From: Azospirillum lipoferum
GTDB lineage: Bacteria; Pseudomonadota; Alphaproteobacteria; Azospirillales; Azospirillaceae
Assembly: GCF_024170005.1 (NCBI RefSeq)
Contig: NZ_JALJXJ010000007.1
Coordinates: forward strand, 248,001 to 312,000
Length of the DNA: 64,000 bases
Direction: 5' to 3'
In this document: in pieces, positions 51,097 through 61,711 of the stretch
Numbering within the stretch: position 1 is the first letter of the stretch
How the letters are laid out: every line of letters begins with the position of its first letter
Made by a program: the position numbers and the translations under genes
The notes under the pieces: model-generated
Told to the model about the DNA's origin: nothing
Seen by the model: only the letters and a program-made list of their open reading frames with translations
Databases searched by the model: none

Positions 51097-53184
51097 TCAG
51101 CCAATGGCGGGTTCCGAAACCCAGTCGCCGATGTTCCGGATGCCGGGAAGCCTCCAGAACAGCGAGGGCTTGCGTGAGGCCAGCGCATAGAGAGTGTTGC
51201 CCTGCCCATCCTTCCGGTCCGCGGACCACACCTCCCAGGGCCGATCTTGCGATTTCAGACAGAAGCTCAGCACGGTCTCGATGACGGTGGCGGACAGGCC
51301 CGTCGCCAGGACGAGGCCCGGCACGGTCCGGTAATCGAAGGCCGGGCTGGCCAGTTCGGCCAGCACCATGCGCATGTCCTTGTCGCTTGGCCGGTTGACG
51401 GCTGCCGGACTCCAGACGGCCGACAGGTCCCAGCCCTCGATCTGGTCACGGCGGATCAGGTCGGACAGGATGGCGAACTTCGCATAATCAAGGATCTTTT
51501 CCTTGCCAAGCCACAGGGCGAACTTGAGGACGCGCCGCATCAGCACGCCCTTCGACTGCTCCTCGATCAGTTTCGGGGCAATGGCTTCCAGACGGGCGCG
51601 GATGCGCGTTTGCAGCGCATCGAAATCCTGGTTGCCGATCTGCGGCCAAGGCGGAAGCTCGACCTCCTCCCTGGCGGAGCCGAACAGGGGGATGATCGTG
51701 AATTCCTTCGGATCGCTTGCCGATGTCGTCTGGAAATCGGGATTGGCCTTCGCCTTGTCCGGCCAAGCCTGGATGATCCCGTTGTCGGCCGGAAGCGTGA
51801 AGACCTCGCGCAGGAAGCGTTGGCAATTGCGGCGGCCGAGCTGGAAATCATGCGCCCGGAACTTCTCGTCGAGAAATCCACCGAAGCCGCCGAGCAGGCC
51901 GCAGGCGATCGCGTAGCGTTCCTCCCACTCTCCGTCCCCGGCCTTCACCGTCCGGTGCGGGGCGACGAGGTAGCGGCTGTAGACCGTGTCGGCGGCCGCC
52001 AGCAGAAGCTCGCCCGGCTTGAAGCGGGCTTGGTTCTTCAGAGCGGGGAAAAGAGCGCCGATGATCCCGGCCAATCCGGGAGAGGGCTTGTCGTCCGCAA
52101 GGAAGTCCGGCGGCTCCGGGAACGGATCGATCAGGATTACCGAACGGTCGGCTTCCCGTCCTTCCCGCGGATTGGCCTGACTCGGACTCTTGCGCAAGGT
52201 GCAGCGGGCATATTCGAACGGCTCGTTGTTGATCAGCCCGCCGTCGACATTGAGGAATTTGAAGATTTTGCCCGGCTCCGCCCCCCAGGGCTTCGGCCAG
52301 TTCGGCTCAACCGCGACGGTCGGAGGCACGTCGTACGGCCATTTGCGGGTACCCGATGCATAGGCGTCGAGGGCTGCCGAGACGTAGCGGGGGGAGAGTC
52401 CCAGGGGAAAGGCACCGGACGCCAGTGCCACTTCCCCGTAATCGAGCCACTCCTGCGGCGGCGTGTTTGATGTGAACAGGCTCGCGACGTTGAGCGTCAG
52501 GCCGCTGTCGCTGTCCGCGAAATCACTGGGATACGACGTCTTACCGAGGCCTTCGACGATGTAGTGGACACGGTCGCCATGGCTCATCATGCCGTGCGCG
52601 CCGCCGGTGAATTTCACCGAATAAGGCACGCCCCGGAGGTTGGACACCGTCATGTAGATGTGCAGTTTCTCCGCGATGTATGGAACCGGCGGCGCCTGCG
52701 GCGCGACCATCGTCAGGGCATGCTCCTTGATCCTGTCGAGCAGGGTGCAGTCGAGAATCGATGGGACGCGGCTGTCCTTCCCGAGATCCTGAAGGTCGTT
52801 CACGCTCAGCAGGTCGGGACCGCCTGCGCGGGACACCATGCACGGGTCGACGACCCAGGTCCGGTAGAGCGTCGGCAGAACGCACCGGTACTTCTGTTTG
52901 GAGACCCGGGGCGCATCGAATGGCTCGGGCTTCAGACCGCCGGCAAGCGCGGCGGCACCCAGGGCGCCGGTCAGGGAACCGGCCGAAGCACCCGATATGA
53001 CCTTGATGACCACCGAATGGTTGGGCAGGGCGTCATCGGCTTCCGCGGCAAGCGCCTTCTCCCATTCGTCGAGGGCCTGAACGAGGAAATCCAAGACACC
53101 GGCGGAATAGGCTCCGGCGGAAATCGCCCCGGCCATGGTCAGGCCCAACTCGTATACGTGCTCCGAGCGTTGCTGCGCCATCAT
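51097..53184 (-). CDS. large patatin-like phospholipase protein
   Basis: 695 residues. The patatin dyad is visible: Ser in the G-x-S-x-G elbow (ISGASAGSLTGA, about residue 66) and Asp in NVDGGLINNEP (about residue 325). The oxyanion loop is degenerate (GAISAGAYSAGVLDFL). The roughly 350 residues that follow have no recognised domain. Patatins hydrolyse phospholipid acyl esters; long members of this 'patatin-like protein' type are of unknown role. There is no signal peptide. It lies between an amidase gene and a membrane-protein gene on the same strand. Confidence 0.8.
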   Translation of the reverse strand: MMAQQRSEHVYELGLTMAGAISAGAYSAGVLDFLVQALDEWEKALAAEADDALPNHSVVIKVISGASAGSLTGALGAAALAGGLKPEPFDAPRVSKQKYRCVLPTLYRTWVVDPCMVSRAGGPDLLSVNDLQDLGKDSRVPSILDCTLLDRIKEHALTMVAPQAPPVPYIAEKLHIYMTVSNLRGVPYSVKFTGGAHGMMSHGDRVHYIVEGLGKTSYPSDFADSDSGLTLNVASLFTSNTPPQEWLDYGEVALASGAFPLGLSPRYVSAALDAYASGTRKWPYDVPPTVAVEPNWPKPWGAEPGKIFKFLNVDGGLINNEPFEYARCTLRKSPSQANPREGREADRSVILIDPFPEPPDFLADDKPSPGLAGIIGALFPALKNQARFKPGELLLAAADTVYSRYLVAPHRTVKAGDGEWEERYAIACGLLGGFGGFLDEKFRAHDFQLGRRNCQRFLREVFTLPADNGIIQAWPDKAKANPDFQTTSASDPKEFTIIPLFGSAREEVELPPWPQIGNQDFDALQTRIRARLEAIAPKLIEEQSKGVLMRRVLKFALWLGKEKILDYAKFAILSDLIRRDQIEGWDLSAVWSPAAVNRPSDKDMRMVLAELASPAFDYRTVPGLVLATGLSATVIETVLSFCLKSQDRPWEVWSADRKDGQGNTLYALASRKPSLFWRLPGIRNIGDWVSEPAIG

Positions 53185-53307
53185 AGGTCTCCATCAGGAC
53201 TGTCATACGCCGGGGCGCCCTGTTCAGCGGCGCCATGGACGCGCAACACGGCCCGCCATCTTTCCGCCGGCTTCCGGTTCGTCACACATCGGGTAAGGAG
53301 CTTGCGG

Positions 53308-53916
53308 TCAGACTCTGCCCAGGATCTTCGACTGCACGCTGACCATGGGGAACGCCGGGCCGGGATCCACCTTCCGATGAGGGGCCACGTCGTCGTGTCC
53401 GAGGACGTCGAGGAAGCCATACTGCGCGTTCAGGACTGTTCCGATGGCGACGACCGTCTCGATCTGCTCCGCGGTATAGCGATGCCAGCCGGCCGGCGAC
53501 GACTCGTTCTTGTGCGTGGCGACAACCACGTCGTCGGCTTCGATCTTCCGGCCTGCCCAGTTGGTCCAGACTCCGGTTTCGCTCTTCTCCAACTTACCGG
53601 CATTCACGATCTCGATGCCGATGGAATAGGCATTCATGCCCTCCAGGTCGTTCCACTTGCTCTTCCCGGCATGCCAGGCAATACGGTTGAACGGCACCAT
53701 CTGCGTGACGCTTCCATCACGGTCGACGACGAGGTGGGCCGATGCCTTTGCATCCGGGTTGGCCAGCCAACTGATGGCGCCGTTCGCGGAGGTGCCGGCG
53801 GTGAAATGCAGGATAAGGTAGAGGGGGCGAACGTTTCCTCCCATGTTCGGAGTGGCGGCAAGCGTGACCGGGATGCCGTCCTGATGCAGACGGTGCGTCT
53901 TGATACTGAAGGTCAT
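53308..53916 (-). CDS. N-acetylmuramoyl-L-alanine amidase (Amidase_2/AmpD-like)
   Basis: 202 residues of the amidase_2 fold: zinc ligands are likely the His of LILHFTAGTS, His in APHRKVDPG, and an Asp/Cys equivalent in DPGPAF; SIGIEIVN is a further signature. It has no signal peptide, so it acts in the cytoplasm (AmpD-like recycling) or leaves by another route, such as a secretion system or lysis. It precedes the patatin-like gene by 123 bp on the same strand. Pairing a peptidoglycan amidase with a phospholipase is unusual. Confidence 0.85.
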   Translation of the reverse strand: MTFSIKTHRLHQDGIPVTLAATPNMGGNVRPLYLILHFTAGTSANGAISWLANPDAKASAHLVVDRDGSVTQMVPFNRIAWHAGKSKWNDLEGMNAYSIGIEIVNAGKLEKSETGVWTNWAGRKIEADDVVVATHKNESSPAGWHRYTAEQIETVVAIGTVLNAQYGFLDVLGHDDVAPHRKVDPGPAFPMVSVQSKILGRV

Positions 53917-54489
53917 GGTGCGAACGGTCTCCTCGGGGACAGTGCAGCAGCGAAATGGCTGTGAAATGACCGCAAGTTCAGGACAACGATGGCTCTTGGC
54001 CTTCTCGCGCCGGTGCAGTTCGGCAGTGCAAGCACATCCTGACGGCTGCTTATCCGGCAGCGTCCGAACCCATTGGCTTTGAAGGAGCTGACGTCAGGTA
54101 CATAGCTTCCTCAGCCCTCCCGGATCGCCATTGAGCCTCCAGGGTGCTCACAGGCAATGAAAGCGGAGAAGGAACAGCTGGACCGCGATATGCAGATCGA
54201 CAGACTAAGTCAAAGATAGACAGCAGACATTGAGTCTATTATCTCATTTTAACTTCAAGGTCAATGCGCCATCAGAATATGCCTGCAATATAACTGCATC
54301 CATTCGTATGGAATGCGTGGAGATAATATTTTGCCATTGGACTATCGGACGTTCACCACAAACTGAAATCGACTTCCAGGACAAGACATGGCGCATGGAA
54401 GGCGATGACTTCCTATCATCGCGCCGGTCCGGGGATCACCGTCGGGTCAGCCACACAACGCCGACGCCGGGGACATACGATCCCCGCCC
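53917..54489. other. intergenic region with AT-rich core
   Basis: 573 bp between divergent transcription units. Bases about 54180-54420 are clearly AT-rich compared with flanking DNA and contain only a doubtful 87-codon frame. Probable promoters for the amidase operon and the sensor kinase lie here, but none could be fixed. Confidence 0.45.
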
Positions 54490-57400
54490 GTGATGAGACG
54501 GGTCGTGAGCGGTACCCACCAAGCCGCCGTGAACGAATGCCGCCGCCGGCTGTTTCCCTTGCTGTCCCTCCCCGCCCGCACATGGTTCATGCCTCCCGCC
54601 CAAGCGTCCCAGACCGGCACCCCGTCCAGCAGCCAGCTTGCCGCCAGTCTCATCCGCAGGGAGAGGCAGCACGACCTGCTGGCCCGCTTCGGCATGGCCG
54701 CCCTGAAAAGCACCGACATCGGTACCCTGCTCCAGCAGGCGACCGCCCTGTGCGCGGAAGGGCTGGAGGCCGAGCTGTGCAAGGCCCTGGAATGGGTGAA
54801 GGAGCCGGACGGCGCCGAGCGCCTGCTGATCCGCGCCGGTGTCGGCTGGAGCCCCGGTGTGGTCGGACAGCGGTCGGTCGGCTCTGACCTCGCCTCCCCC
54901 GCCGGCTATGCGCTGAAGACCGGCGAGCCGGTCATTACCAACGACCTCGGCAGGGAGTCCCGCTTCCGCTGCCCTGCTCTACTGGCCGAACATGGGGTGA
55001 AACGCGCCATCAACGTCATCATCCGCGGCGAGGGCGAAGCCTTCGGCGTTCTGGAGGTCGACAGCCGCCGGGAGGGCCGCTTCGACACCGCCGACGCCGC
55101 TTTCCTCCAGGGGGTCGCCAACCTGCTGGGGGGCGCCATCGATCGCGCCCATGACGCCGCTGAGCGCCGCCGCACCGAAGCCCTGCTGCGCGAGAACGAG
55201 GCCCAGTTCCGCAGCCTTGCCGACCTGATCCCGCAGCTGACCTGGATGGCCGACGCCGGCGGTGCGGTCTATTGGTACAACCGCCGCTGGTATGAATATA
55301 CCGGCGCCATGCCGGGCGAGACGGAGGGCTGGAACTGGCGGAGCGTCCACCACCCCGACCATGTCGACCGCGCCTCCGACGGCTTCTTCCGCGCCATCCG
55401 CTCAGGGGAGCCGTGGGAGGACACTTTCCCCCTGCGCGACAAGGACGGCGAATACCGCTGGTTCCTCTCCCGCGCCGTGCCGGTGCGCGGCCAGGATGGG
55501 CGCATCCTGCGCTGGCTCGGCACCAACACCGACGTCACCGAACAGCGCAAGGCCGAATCACGGATCATGGAGGCGGAACGCCGCCTGCAACTGGCACTGC
55601 GCGCCGCCCGGATCGGCGCATGGTCGTGGAACCTGGAGGAGGACCGCATCGAGGCCGACGCCCGGCTGCGCGAGATCTTCGACTTCTCCGCGGATCAGCC
55701 GATCTGCGGCGACGACGTGACCGGCCGCGTCCATCCCGACGACCAGCCGCGGATCGGCGAGATCATCGACACCGCCCGGCGGGAACGCGGCGAGTACGAC
55801 GCCGAATTCCGCATCCTGCCGCCGTCGGGCGAGACCCGCTGGGCGGTGGCGCGCGGCGTCGTGACCGACAGCACGCCGGAACGCAGCCTGACCCTGATCG
55901 GCGTCACCTGGGACACCACCGACGCCAAGCGGGCCGAGGAGAAGCTGCGCCTCAGCGAGGAGCGCTTCCGCTCGCTGGTGGAGGCGACCGCCGCCATCGT
56001 CTGGAACACCTCCGGCGCCGGCCGCTTCGACTCTCCGCAGCCGAGCTGGAGCAGCTTCACCGGCCAGACCTTCGAGGAGCTGACGGGCACCGGTTGGGTC
56101 GAGGCCATCCATCCCGACGACCGCCCCCACACCGCCGAAGCCTGGCGGGCGGCGCGGACCGGGCGGACAATCTACAAGGCCGAACACCGGCTGCGCCGTT
56201 ATGACGGCGTCTATCGCGACATGCTGGTCCGCGCCGTGCCCCTGCTGGATGCCGCCGGTACGGTTCAGGAATGGGTCGGCGTCCACACCGACATCACCAC
56301 CCGCCGCCGCGCCGAGGAGGCGCTGCGCGAGACGGAGGAGCGCTACCGGCTGGCGGCGCAGGCCACCAACGACGCCATCTGGGACTGGAACCTGTCGGCC
56401 GACCGCATCCACTGGAACGAGGCGGTGCGCACCCTCTTCGGCTATGGCGCCGACGCGACCGAGACTTCCGCCTCCTGGTGGATGGACCACATCCACCCCG
56501 ACGACCAGGACCATGTGGTGACCGGCATCCATGCGGTGATCGACGGCGGCGGCACGCGCTGGAACGACGAATACCGTTTCCGCCGCGCCGACGGCAGCTA
56601 TGCCAGCATCCTCGACCGCGGCTTCGTCCTGCGCAGCCCGATCGGCCAGCCCCTGCGCATGATCGGCGCCATGCAGGACATCAGCGTGCGCAAGCGGGTG
56701 GAGGAGGAGCTGGAGGCCGCCCGCCTCGCCGCCGAGGAGGCCAACCGGGCCAAGAGCCTGTTCATCGCCAACATGAGCCACGAGCTGCGCACGCCCTTGA
56801 GCGCCGTCATCGGCTACACGGAGATGCTGGAGGAGGAGCTGGCCGACCTCGGCGTCGACAGCATGCTGCCCGACCTGGAGAAGATCGAGGCGAACGCCCG
56901 CCATCTGCTGAACCTGATCAACGGCGTCCTCGACATCTCCAAGATCGAGGCCGGCAAGATGGAGGTGCATGGCGAGGACGCCGACATCGCCGACCTGACG
57001 CGCGAGGTGGCGGCAACGGTCGAAGCGCTGGTATCGAAGAAAGGCAACCGGCTGGCGGTGGAGGTGGCGGACGGGCTCGGCGCCATGCACACCGACGTGG
57101 TGAAGGTGCGCCAGTGCCTGTTCAACCTGCTGAGCAACGCTGCGAAATTCACCGAGAACGGCACCATCACTTTGTCGGTCGAACGCGCCACCCCCCACCC
57201 GCAGAACGCGGATGACGCCACGCCCACCGACATGGTCGTCTTCCGCGTCATCGACACCGGCATCGGCATGACGCCGGACCAGGTCCGCCGGCTGTTCGAG
57301 CGCTTCATGCAGGCCGACAGCTCCACCACCCGCCGCTTCGGCGGGACCGGGCTCGGGCTGGCGATCACCAAGGCCTTCGCCGACATGCTGGGCGGCGAGA

Positions 57401-58332
57401 TCGCTGTCGATACCGCGTCTGGCAAGGGCACCAGCTTCACGCTCCGCCTTCCCGCCGATCTGCGGCATGGCCGGCTGCCGGGAGCCGCCGATGCCGACCC
57501 GCTGCGGGTGGAGGAGGTCACGCCATCCCAGGCTGCGCGCGAGACGATCCTGATCATCGACGACGAGCAGGCGATGCGCGAACTGCTCGCCCGCTTCCTG
57601 CATCGCGAGGGCTTCGGCGTGGCACTGGCCGCCGACGGGCAGACGGGCCTGTCGATCGCCCGGCAAATCCGCCCGCGCGCCATCCTGCTCGACGTGATGA
57701 TGCCGCGGACCGACGGCTGGTCGGTGCTGTCGGTGCTGAAGGCCGAGCCGGACCTCGCCGACATTCCCGTCATCATCATCTCGTCGCGCCGGGAGAAAGG
57801 GTTGGCCCTGTCGCTGGGGGCCGCCGATTACTTCACCAAGCCGGTGGACTGGCAGCGCCTGCACCGGGTGCTGAGCGGCCTCAGCGGGCAAGCACCCGGC
57901 ACGGCGCTGGTGCTGATGGAGGCGGACGAGACCCGCACCCTGCTGGCTGCCGAACTGGGCCGCGACGGCTGGCAGATCGGCGAGGCCGAAACGGAGGAGG
58001 AGGCGTTCCGCCGTCTCGCCGCCGCCATCCCGACCGTGATCCTGCTCGACCCCGTCATGGCCGGGCTGGACGGCTTCGCCTTCCTGAAGGCTCTGTCCCG
58101 CAATCCGGACTGGAGCCGCATCCCGGTGATCGTCGTGGCCGCGCAGGAGATCGGACGCGACGAGACCGAGGAACTGCGCGGCCGGGTACAGGACATCATC
58201 CCGATGGCGGAGGATGGAGCGGACGGGGTGATCGAGGAGTTGAAGGAAGCGATCGCACGCCTGCGCCCCACCCCGTCCGAGCGGGGCACGGCGGCCGGCG
58301 TGACGGACGGAACAGGAGGTACCGATGGCTAA
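54490..58332 (+). CDS. hybrid sensor histidine kinase with GAF, four PAS and two receiver domains
   Basis: 1280 residues as called. Order: GAF (about 65-225), PAS1 to PAS4 (about 232-752), HisKA with His764 (MSHELRTPL), HATPase_c (about 865-990: [23 protein letters not shown]), REC1 with Asp1068 (ILLDVMMP) and REC2 with Asp1187 (ILLDPVMAG). No membrane helices, so it is a cytoplasmic sensor. The frame opens with GTG 54490 and ATG 54493; an ATG at 54589 is another possible start, as residues 1-33 lack resemblance to any domain. A separate CheY-like protein overlaps the 3' end by 8 bp and is a natural phosphotransfer partner. Confidence 0.88.
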   Translation: MMRRVVSGTHQAAVNECRRRLFPLLSLPARTWFMPPAQASQTGTPSSSQLAASLIRRERQHDLLARFGMAALKSTDIGTLLQQATALCAEGLEAELCKALEWVKEPDGAERLLIRAGVGWSPGVVGQRSVGSDLASPAGYALKTGEPVITNDLGRESRFRCPALLAEHGVKRAINVIIRGEGEAFGVLEVDSRREGRFDTADAAFLQGVANLLGGAIDRAHDAAERRRTEALLRENEAQFRSLADLIPQLTWMADAGGAVYWYNRRWYEYTGAMPGETEGWNWRSVHHPDHVDRASDGFFRAIRSGEPWEDTFPLRDKDGEYRWFLSRAVPVRGQDGRILRWLGTNTDVTEQRKAESRIMEAERRLQLALRAARIGAWSWNLEEDRIEADARLREIFDFSADQPICGDDVTGRVHPDDQPRIGEIIDTARRERGEYDAEFRILPPSGETRWAVARGVVTDSTPERSLTLIGVTWDTTDAKRAEEKLRLSEERFRSLVEATAAIVWNTSGAGRFDSPQPSWSSFTGQTFEELTGTGWVEAIHPDDRPHTAEAWRAARTGRTIYKAEHRLRRYDGVYRDMLVRAVPLLDAAGTVQEWVGVHTDITTRRRAEEALRETEERYRLAAQATNDAIWDWNLSADRIHWNEAVRTLFGYGADATETSASWWMDHIHPDDQDHVVTGIHAVIDGGGTRWNDEYRFRRADGSYASILDRGFVLRSPIGQPLRMIGAMQDISVRKRVEEELEAARLAAEEANRAKSLFIANMSHELRTPLSAVIGYTEMLEEELADLGVDSMLPDLEKIEANARHLLNLINGVLDISKIEAGKMEVHGEDADIADLTREVAATVEALVSKKGNRLAVEVADGLGAMHTDVVKVRQCLFNLLSNAAKFTENGTITLSVERATPHPQNADDATPTDMVVFRVIDTGIGMTPDQVRRLFERFMQADSSTTRRFGGTGLGLAITKAFADMLGGEIAVDTASGKGTSFTLRLPADLRHGRLPGAADADPLRVEEVTPSQAARETILIIDDEQAMRELLARFLHREGFGVALAADGQTGLSIARQIRPRAILLDVMMPRTDGWSVLSVLKAEPDLADIPVIIISSRREKGLALSLGAADYFTKPVDWQRLHRVLSGLSGQAPGTALVLMEADETRTLLAAELGRDGWQIGEAETEEEAFRRLAAAIPTVILLDPVMAGLDGFAFLKALSRNPDWSRIPVIVVAAQEIGRDETEELRGRVQDIIPMAEDGADGVIEELKEAIARLRPTPSERGTAAGVTDGTGGTDG

Positions 58333-58711
58333 GCTATTGCTGGTCGAGGATCACGAGGAAATCTGGGACTTCCTGTCGCGCCGGCTGAAGCGGCGCGGGT
58401 TCGACGTCGTTCTCGCCTTCGACGGCCGGCAGGGGGTGGACATGGCGCGCAACGAGCGGCCGGACGTCATCCTGCTCGACATGAACCTGCCGGTCATCGA
58501 CGGCTGGACCGCCGCCCGCGAACTGAAGGAGGGGGAGGAGACCGCCGGCATCCCGATCATCGCGCTGACCGCCCACGCCATGTCCGGCGACCGCGAGAAG
58601 ACCTTGCAGGCGGGCTGCGACGACTATCACCCCAAGCCCGTCGATTTCTCCCGCCTGCTGACCCAGATCGACACCGCCATGCAGCGCCGGCCGCAGCCGG
58701 CCGGGGAGTAG
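58325..58711 (+). CDS. CheY-like single-domain response regulator
   Basis: 128 residues: a receiver domain only, with VEDHEE acidic cluster, phospho-acceptor Asp in VILLDMNLP, Thr in ALTAHAM and Lys in YHPKPVD. The ATG at 58325 has a GGAGG site and overlaps the hybrid kinase by 8 bp. It resembles DivK-type regulators and probably relays signals from the kinase to an unknown output. Confidence 0.88.
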   Translation: MAKLLLVEDHEEIWDFLSRRLKRRGFDVVLAFDGRQGVDMARNERPDVILLDMNLPVIDGWTAARELKEGEETAGIPIIALTAHAMSGDREKTLQAGCDDYHPKPVDFSRLLTQIDTAMQRRPQPAGE

Positions 58712-58718
58712 CCGCAGG

Positions 58719-59294
58719 ATGACTCAAGACCTCCAGACCGGCTTTCTGAAACGCCTGTTCGGCGGCGCGCCGAAGGCTCCCCTCCCGGAGGTCGCCCCCG
58801 CGGCTGATCCCGCACCGCCGAAGCCCCGCCTGGGCCACGAGCCGGCGCTGCACGCCATGCTGGCCCGGCAAATCCTCGACGCCCATCTGCGCAACCGCCA
58901 CCAGCTGCTCGACCGCGCGCCCACCGATTTCCGGACCGCCGGCCCGGAGGAGACCCATCTGCTGGTCCTGGCCATGGCCGCTGCCGCCCACGCCGACGGC
59001 GAACTGGATGCAACGGACCGCGGCCGGATCCGCAGCAGGCTCCGCACCAGCAGCTTGGACGAGGAGGCCCGCACCGAGCTTGAGCGGATGGTGGAGGAAC
59101 CGCAATGCCTGGAGGAGTTGGTCCGCCGCATCGACAGCCCACGGTTGGCCGCGCGCTTCTACGCCGTGTCCCTGGCGACGGTGGACAAGAACGCGCCGAT
59201 CAACCGCTCCTATCTGCGCTACCTGGCCCAGCGCCTGGGCCTTCCCGCCGATCTGGTGGTCCGGCTGAACCGGCAGATGGGGTTGAGGCTGTAG
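58719..59294 (+). CDS. DUF533/TerB-like protein
   Basis: 191 residues. The C-terminal two-thirds has the DUF533 pattern (MAAAAHADGELDATDRGRI, an acidic metal-binding-like helix shared with TerB), preceded by a Pro/Ala linker. It follows the CheY-like gene by 7 bp and is likely co-transcribed. Function unknown; TerB folds often sit at membranes or in stress responses. Confidence 0.75.
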   Translation: MTQDLQTGFLKRLFGGAPKAPLPEVAPAADPAPPKPRLGHEPALHAMLARQILDAHLRNRHQLLDRAPTDFRTAGPEETHLLVLAMAAAAHADGELDATDRGRIRSRLRTSSLDEEARTELERMVEEPQCLEELVRRIDSPRLAARFYAVSLATVDKNAPINRSYLRYLAQRLGLPADLVVRLNRQMGLRL

Positions 59295-59306
59295 GCTCCC
59301 CGCCCC

Positions 59307-59738
59307 TCACACATCCTGCCCGCCGGCGCTGAGTTCGCTCAGCGCCTCACGGATCGTGTCGGTGTCCAGCAGCAGCCGGCGCGAAATGTCGCTCAGCGTC
59401 ACCCAGCCGACCACCTGTCCGCCCTCGTCCAGCACCGGCAGGCGCCGCACGTGATAGGCGCCCATGATGTCCATGGCGGTGGCCAGCGTGTCGGTGTCGC
59501 GGCAGATGAACAGCGAACTGGACATCACATCGCGCACCCGCACCCGCGTGTTGTCGCCACCCTCCGCCACCACGCGGAACAGGATGTCGCGGTCGGTGAC
59601 GATGCCGACCAGATCGTCGGCCGATCCGACCGGCAGGGCACCGACATCCAGTTCCCCCATCAGCGTCGCGGCTTCCTGCACGGTGGCCTCCGGCGAGATG
59701 AACTCCAGCGCTTTCGCCATGATCTGGGAAACCAGCAC
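59307..59738 (-). CDS. CBS-domain protein
   Basis: 143 residues: two CBS motifs (ALEFISPEATVQEAATLM..GIVTDRDI and DVMSSSLFICRDTDTLATAM..GWVTLSDI), which bind adenosine nucleotides. A GTG at 59738 with an AAGGAT site gives the canonical MLVSQIM start. It converges on the DUF533 gene and lies 65 bp downstream of the transporter gene on the same strand, so it may sense nucleotides for that transporter. Confidence 0.85.
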   Translation of the reverse strand: MLVSQIMAKALEFISPEATVQEAATLMGELDVGALPVGSADDLVGIVTDRDILFRVVAEGGDNTRVRVRDVMSSSLFICRDTDTLATAMDIMGAYHVRRLPVLDEGGQVVGWVTLSDISRRLLLDTDTIREALSELSAGGQDV

Positions 59739-59803
59739 GGTCGTGATCCTTACTGTTGGGGCTTGGAGAACGGAGCCCCCTTCCCGTTGTTCCTTGGCCT
59801 CGC

Positions 59804-61570
59804 TCACCCGTTCAGCGGCCAGACCGTCACGATCAGCCCGGTGCCCAGCGCCAGGATGATCAGCGACAGCGGCACGCCCAGCCGGGGATAGTCGCCGAAC
59901 CGGTAGCCGCCGGGCCCCATCACCAGCGTGTTGCACTGGTGGCCGATGGGCGTCAGGAAATCGCTGCCGGCACCGACCGCCACCGCCATCAGGAACGGGT
60001 CGGGGCTCAGCCCGAGCTGCTGCGCCACACCGGCCCCGATGGGCGCCATCACCAGGACGGTCGCCGCATTGTTCAGGAAGGGCGTCACCGCCATCGCCGC
60101 CGCCATGATCAGCGTGACGCAGGCCACCGCCGGCAGGCCGCGCGCGGCGTCGGCCAGCAGGGTGGAGATCACCTGCGTCGCCCCGGTGCTCTCCAGCGTG
60201 CCGCTGACCGGGATCAGGGCGGCCAGCAGGACGATGATCGGCCATTCCACCGCGTGATAGGCATCCTCGACGCTCAGCACACCGGTGACGATCATCGCCG
60301 TCGCCGCCGCCAAAAAGGTGACCGCCAGCGGCGCCAGATGGAAGGCAAGGACCAGCATCGTGATGATCAAGATCCCCACCGGCACCCAGACCGGCCGCCG
60401 CCGGCCGATCTGCAGGCGCCGTTCCGCCAGCGGGATCAGGCCGACATCGGCCAGCGCGTCGGGATAGCGCTCGGCCGGGACCTGCAACAGCAGCAGGTCG
60501 CCCTCGCGGAACATCACATGATGCAGGCGTCGTCCGATCCGCTCGCCCGTCCGGCTGATCGCCAGCAGGCTGACGCCGAAACGCCGCCTGAGGTCGAGAT
60601 GCCGGTCCGAATTGCCGGCCAGCGGCGAATCCGGTGTCACCACCGCCTCCACCGCCAGCAGTTCGCCCTCCCCCTCCTCCAGGATGCCCAGCGGCTCCAG
60701 CGAGGCGCCCTGGACGAGGCGTTGCAGCGCCGGGGCATCGCCCTCCAGCACCAGCACGTCGTCGGCCATCAGGGTCCAATGCCTGTCGGGCACATAGCGG
60801 CGGAAGCGCTCGCGGATCAGGCCGATCACCTGCGCCTCACCCTCCGCCAGCGCCTCCACCTCGCCGACGGTGCGCCCGACGAAGGAGGAACCGGCCGGCA
60901 GCCTCATCTCGCTGGCGTAATTCTCGACCGCGAAGGTCTCCTCCGCCGACCGGGCGCCGCTGCGGTCCTGCGGCAGCAGGCGCCAGCCGACCATCAGGAA
61001 CAGCAGCCCGACGATCGTGATGCCCAGCCCGACCGGCAGATAGTCGAACATGGCGAAGGGCTGGCCGACGATCTCCGTCCGCACGCGGGATACGATGATG
61101 TTGGGGGAGGTGCCGACCAGCGTCATCAGCCCGCCCATCAGCGAGGCGAAGGCCATCGGCATCAGCACCCGGTGCGCCCCCGTCCGGTGCCGCCGCGCCA
61201 GCTGCATGGTGATCGGCAGGAAGATGGCGAGCGCACCGATGTTCTTCATCAGTGCCGACATGAAGGCGACCGACCCGCAGAGGAAGGCGATCTGCCGCGT
61301 CGGCGTGCTGAGCTTCGCCGCCACCGGACGCACCAGCGCGTCGATCACCCCCGACCGGGCGATCCCGGCGCTGACGATCAGGGCGGAGGCGATGATGATG
61401 ACGATGTCGTCGGCGAAGCCGGAAAAGGCCTCCTTCGCCGGGATCAGCCCGAGGAAAACGCCAGCCAGCAGGGCCAGCACCGCAACCACGTCGAACCGCC
61501 ATCTGTTCCAGACCAGCATCGCCACCACGATGCCCACCAGCGCGAAGGACATGAACTGCTGAAAGGTCAT
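59804..61570 (-). CDS. SLC13-type permease with RCK-C (TrkA-C) domains
   Basis: 588 residues: two blocks of membrane helices flanking a cytoplasmic region with two RCK_C repeats (GSSFVGRTVGEVEAL; DSPLAGNSDRHLDLRRRFGVSLLAI). The hairpin motifs NIGALAIFLP and LVGTSPNIIVS, repeated as LNNAATVLVMAP and PIGHQCNTLV, are typical of sodium/sulfate or dicarboxylate symporters of the CitMHS/SLC13 group. The ATG at 61570 has GAAAGG upstream. Probable anion importer; substrate not determined. Confidence 0.85.
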   Translation of the reverse strand: MTFQQFMSFALVGIVVAMLVWNRWRFDVVAVLALLAGVFLGLIPAKEAFSGFADDIVIIIASALIVSAGIARSGVIDALVRPVAAKLSTPTRQIAFLCGSVAFMSALMKNIGALAIFLPITMQLARRHRTGAHRVLMPMAFASLMGGLMTLVGTSPNIIVSRVRTEIVGQPFAMFDYLPVGLGITIVGLLFLMVGWRLLPQDRSGARSAEETFAVENYASEMRLPAGSSFVGRTVGEVEALAEGEAQVIGLIRERFRRYVPDRHWTLMADDVLVLEGDAPALQRLVQGASLEPLGILEEGEGELLAVEAVVTPDSPLAGNSDRHLDLRRRFGVSLLAISRTGERIGRRLHHVMFREGDLLLLQVPAERYPDALADVGLIPLAERRLQIGRRRPVWVPVGILIITMLVLAFHLAPLAVTFLAAATAMIVTGVLSVEDAYHAVEWPIIVLLAALIPVSGTLESTGATQVISTLLADAARGLPAVACVTLIMAAAMAVTPFLNNAATVLVMAPIGAGVAQQLGLSPDPFLMAVAVGAGSDFLTPIGHQCNTLVMGPGGYRFGDYPRLGVPLSLIILALGTGLIVTVWPLNG

Positions 61571-61711
61571 CGGGTGCCCGCTCGTTGAGGTCGCCGGAGG
61601 GTAACCCCGCGTCCCCCACCCGCGTTCCGCAACGCCTGTGCTCAAGCCCGGATGCCCTCATCCCCTGCTTCGGACTGCACCTTCAGGCTGCCCCCTTTTA
61701 GGCATCCCCCC

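Noticed and set aside
50152..53916. Prophage lysis cassette, because of the amidase
   Set aside because: No holin, spanin, structural or integrase genes are near, and the patatin-like and membrane genes do not fit a phage module.
54230..54493. An 87-codon frame before the hybrid kinase
   Set aside because: No convincing ribosome site or homology and it crosses from AT-rich noncoding DNA into the kinase start.
55558..57891. A 777-codon open frame on the minus strand opposite the hybrid kinase
   Set aside because: It is a shadow of GC-rich codon use in the kinase, with low-complexity His/Gln/Gly sequence and no domain resemblance.
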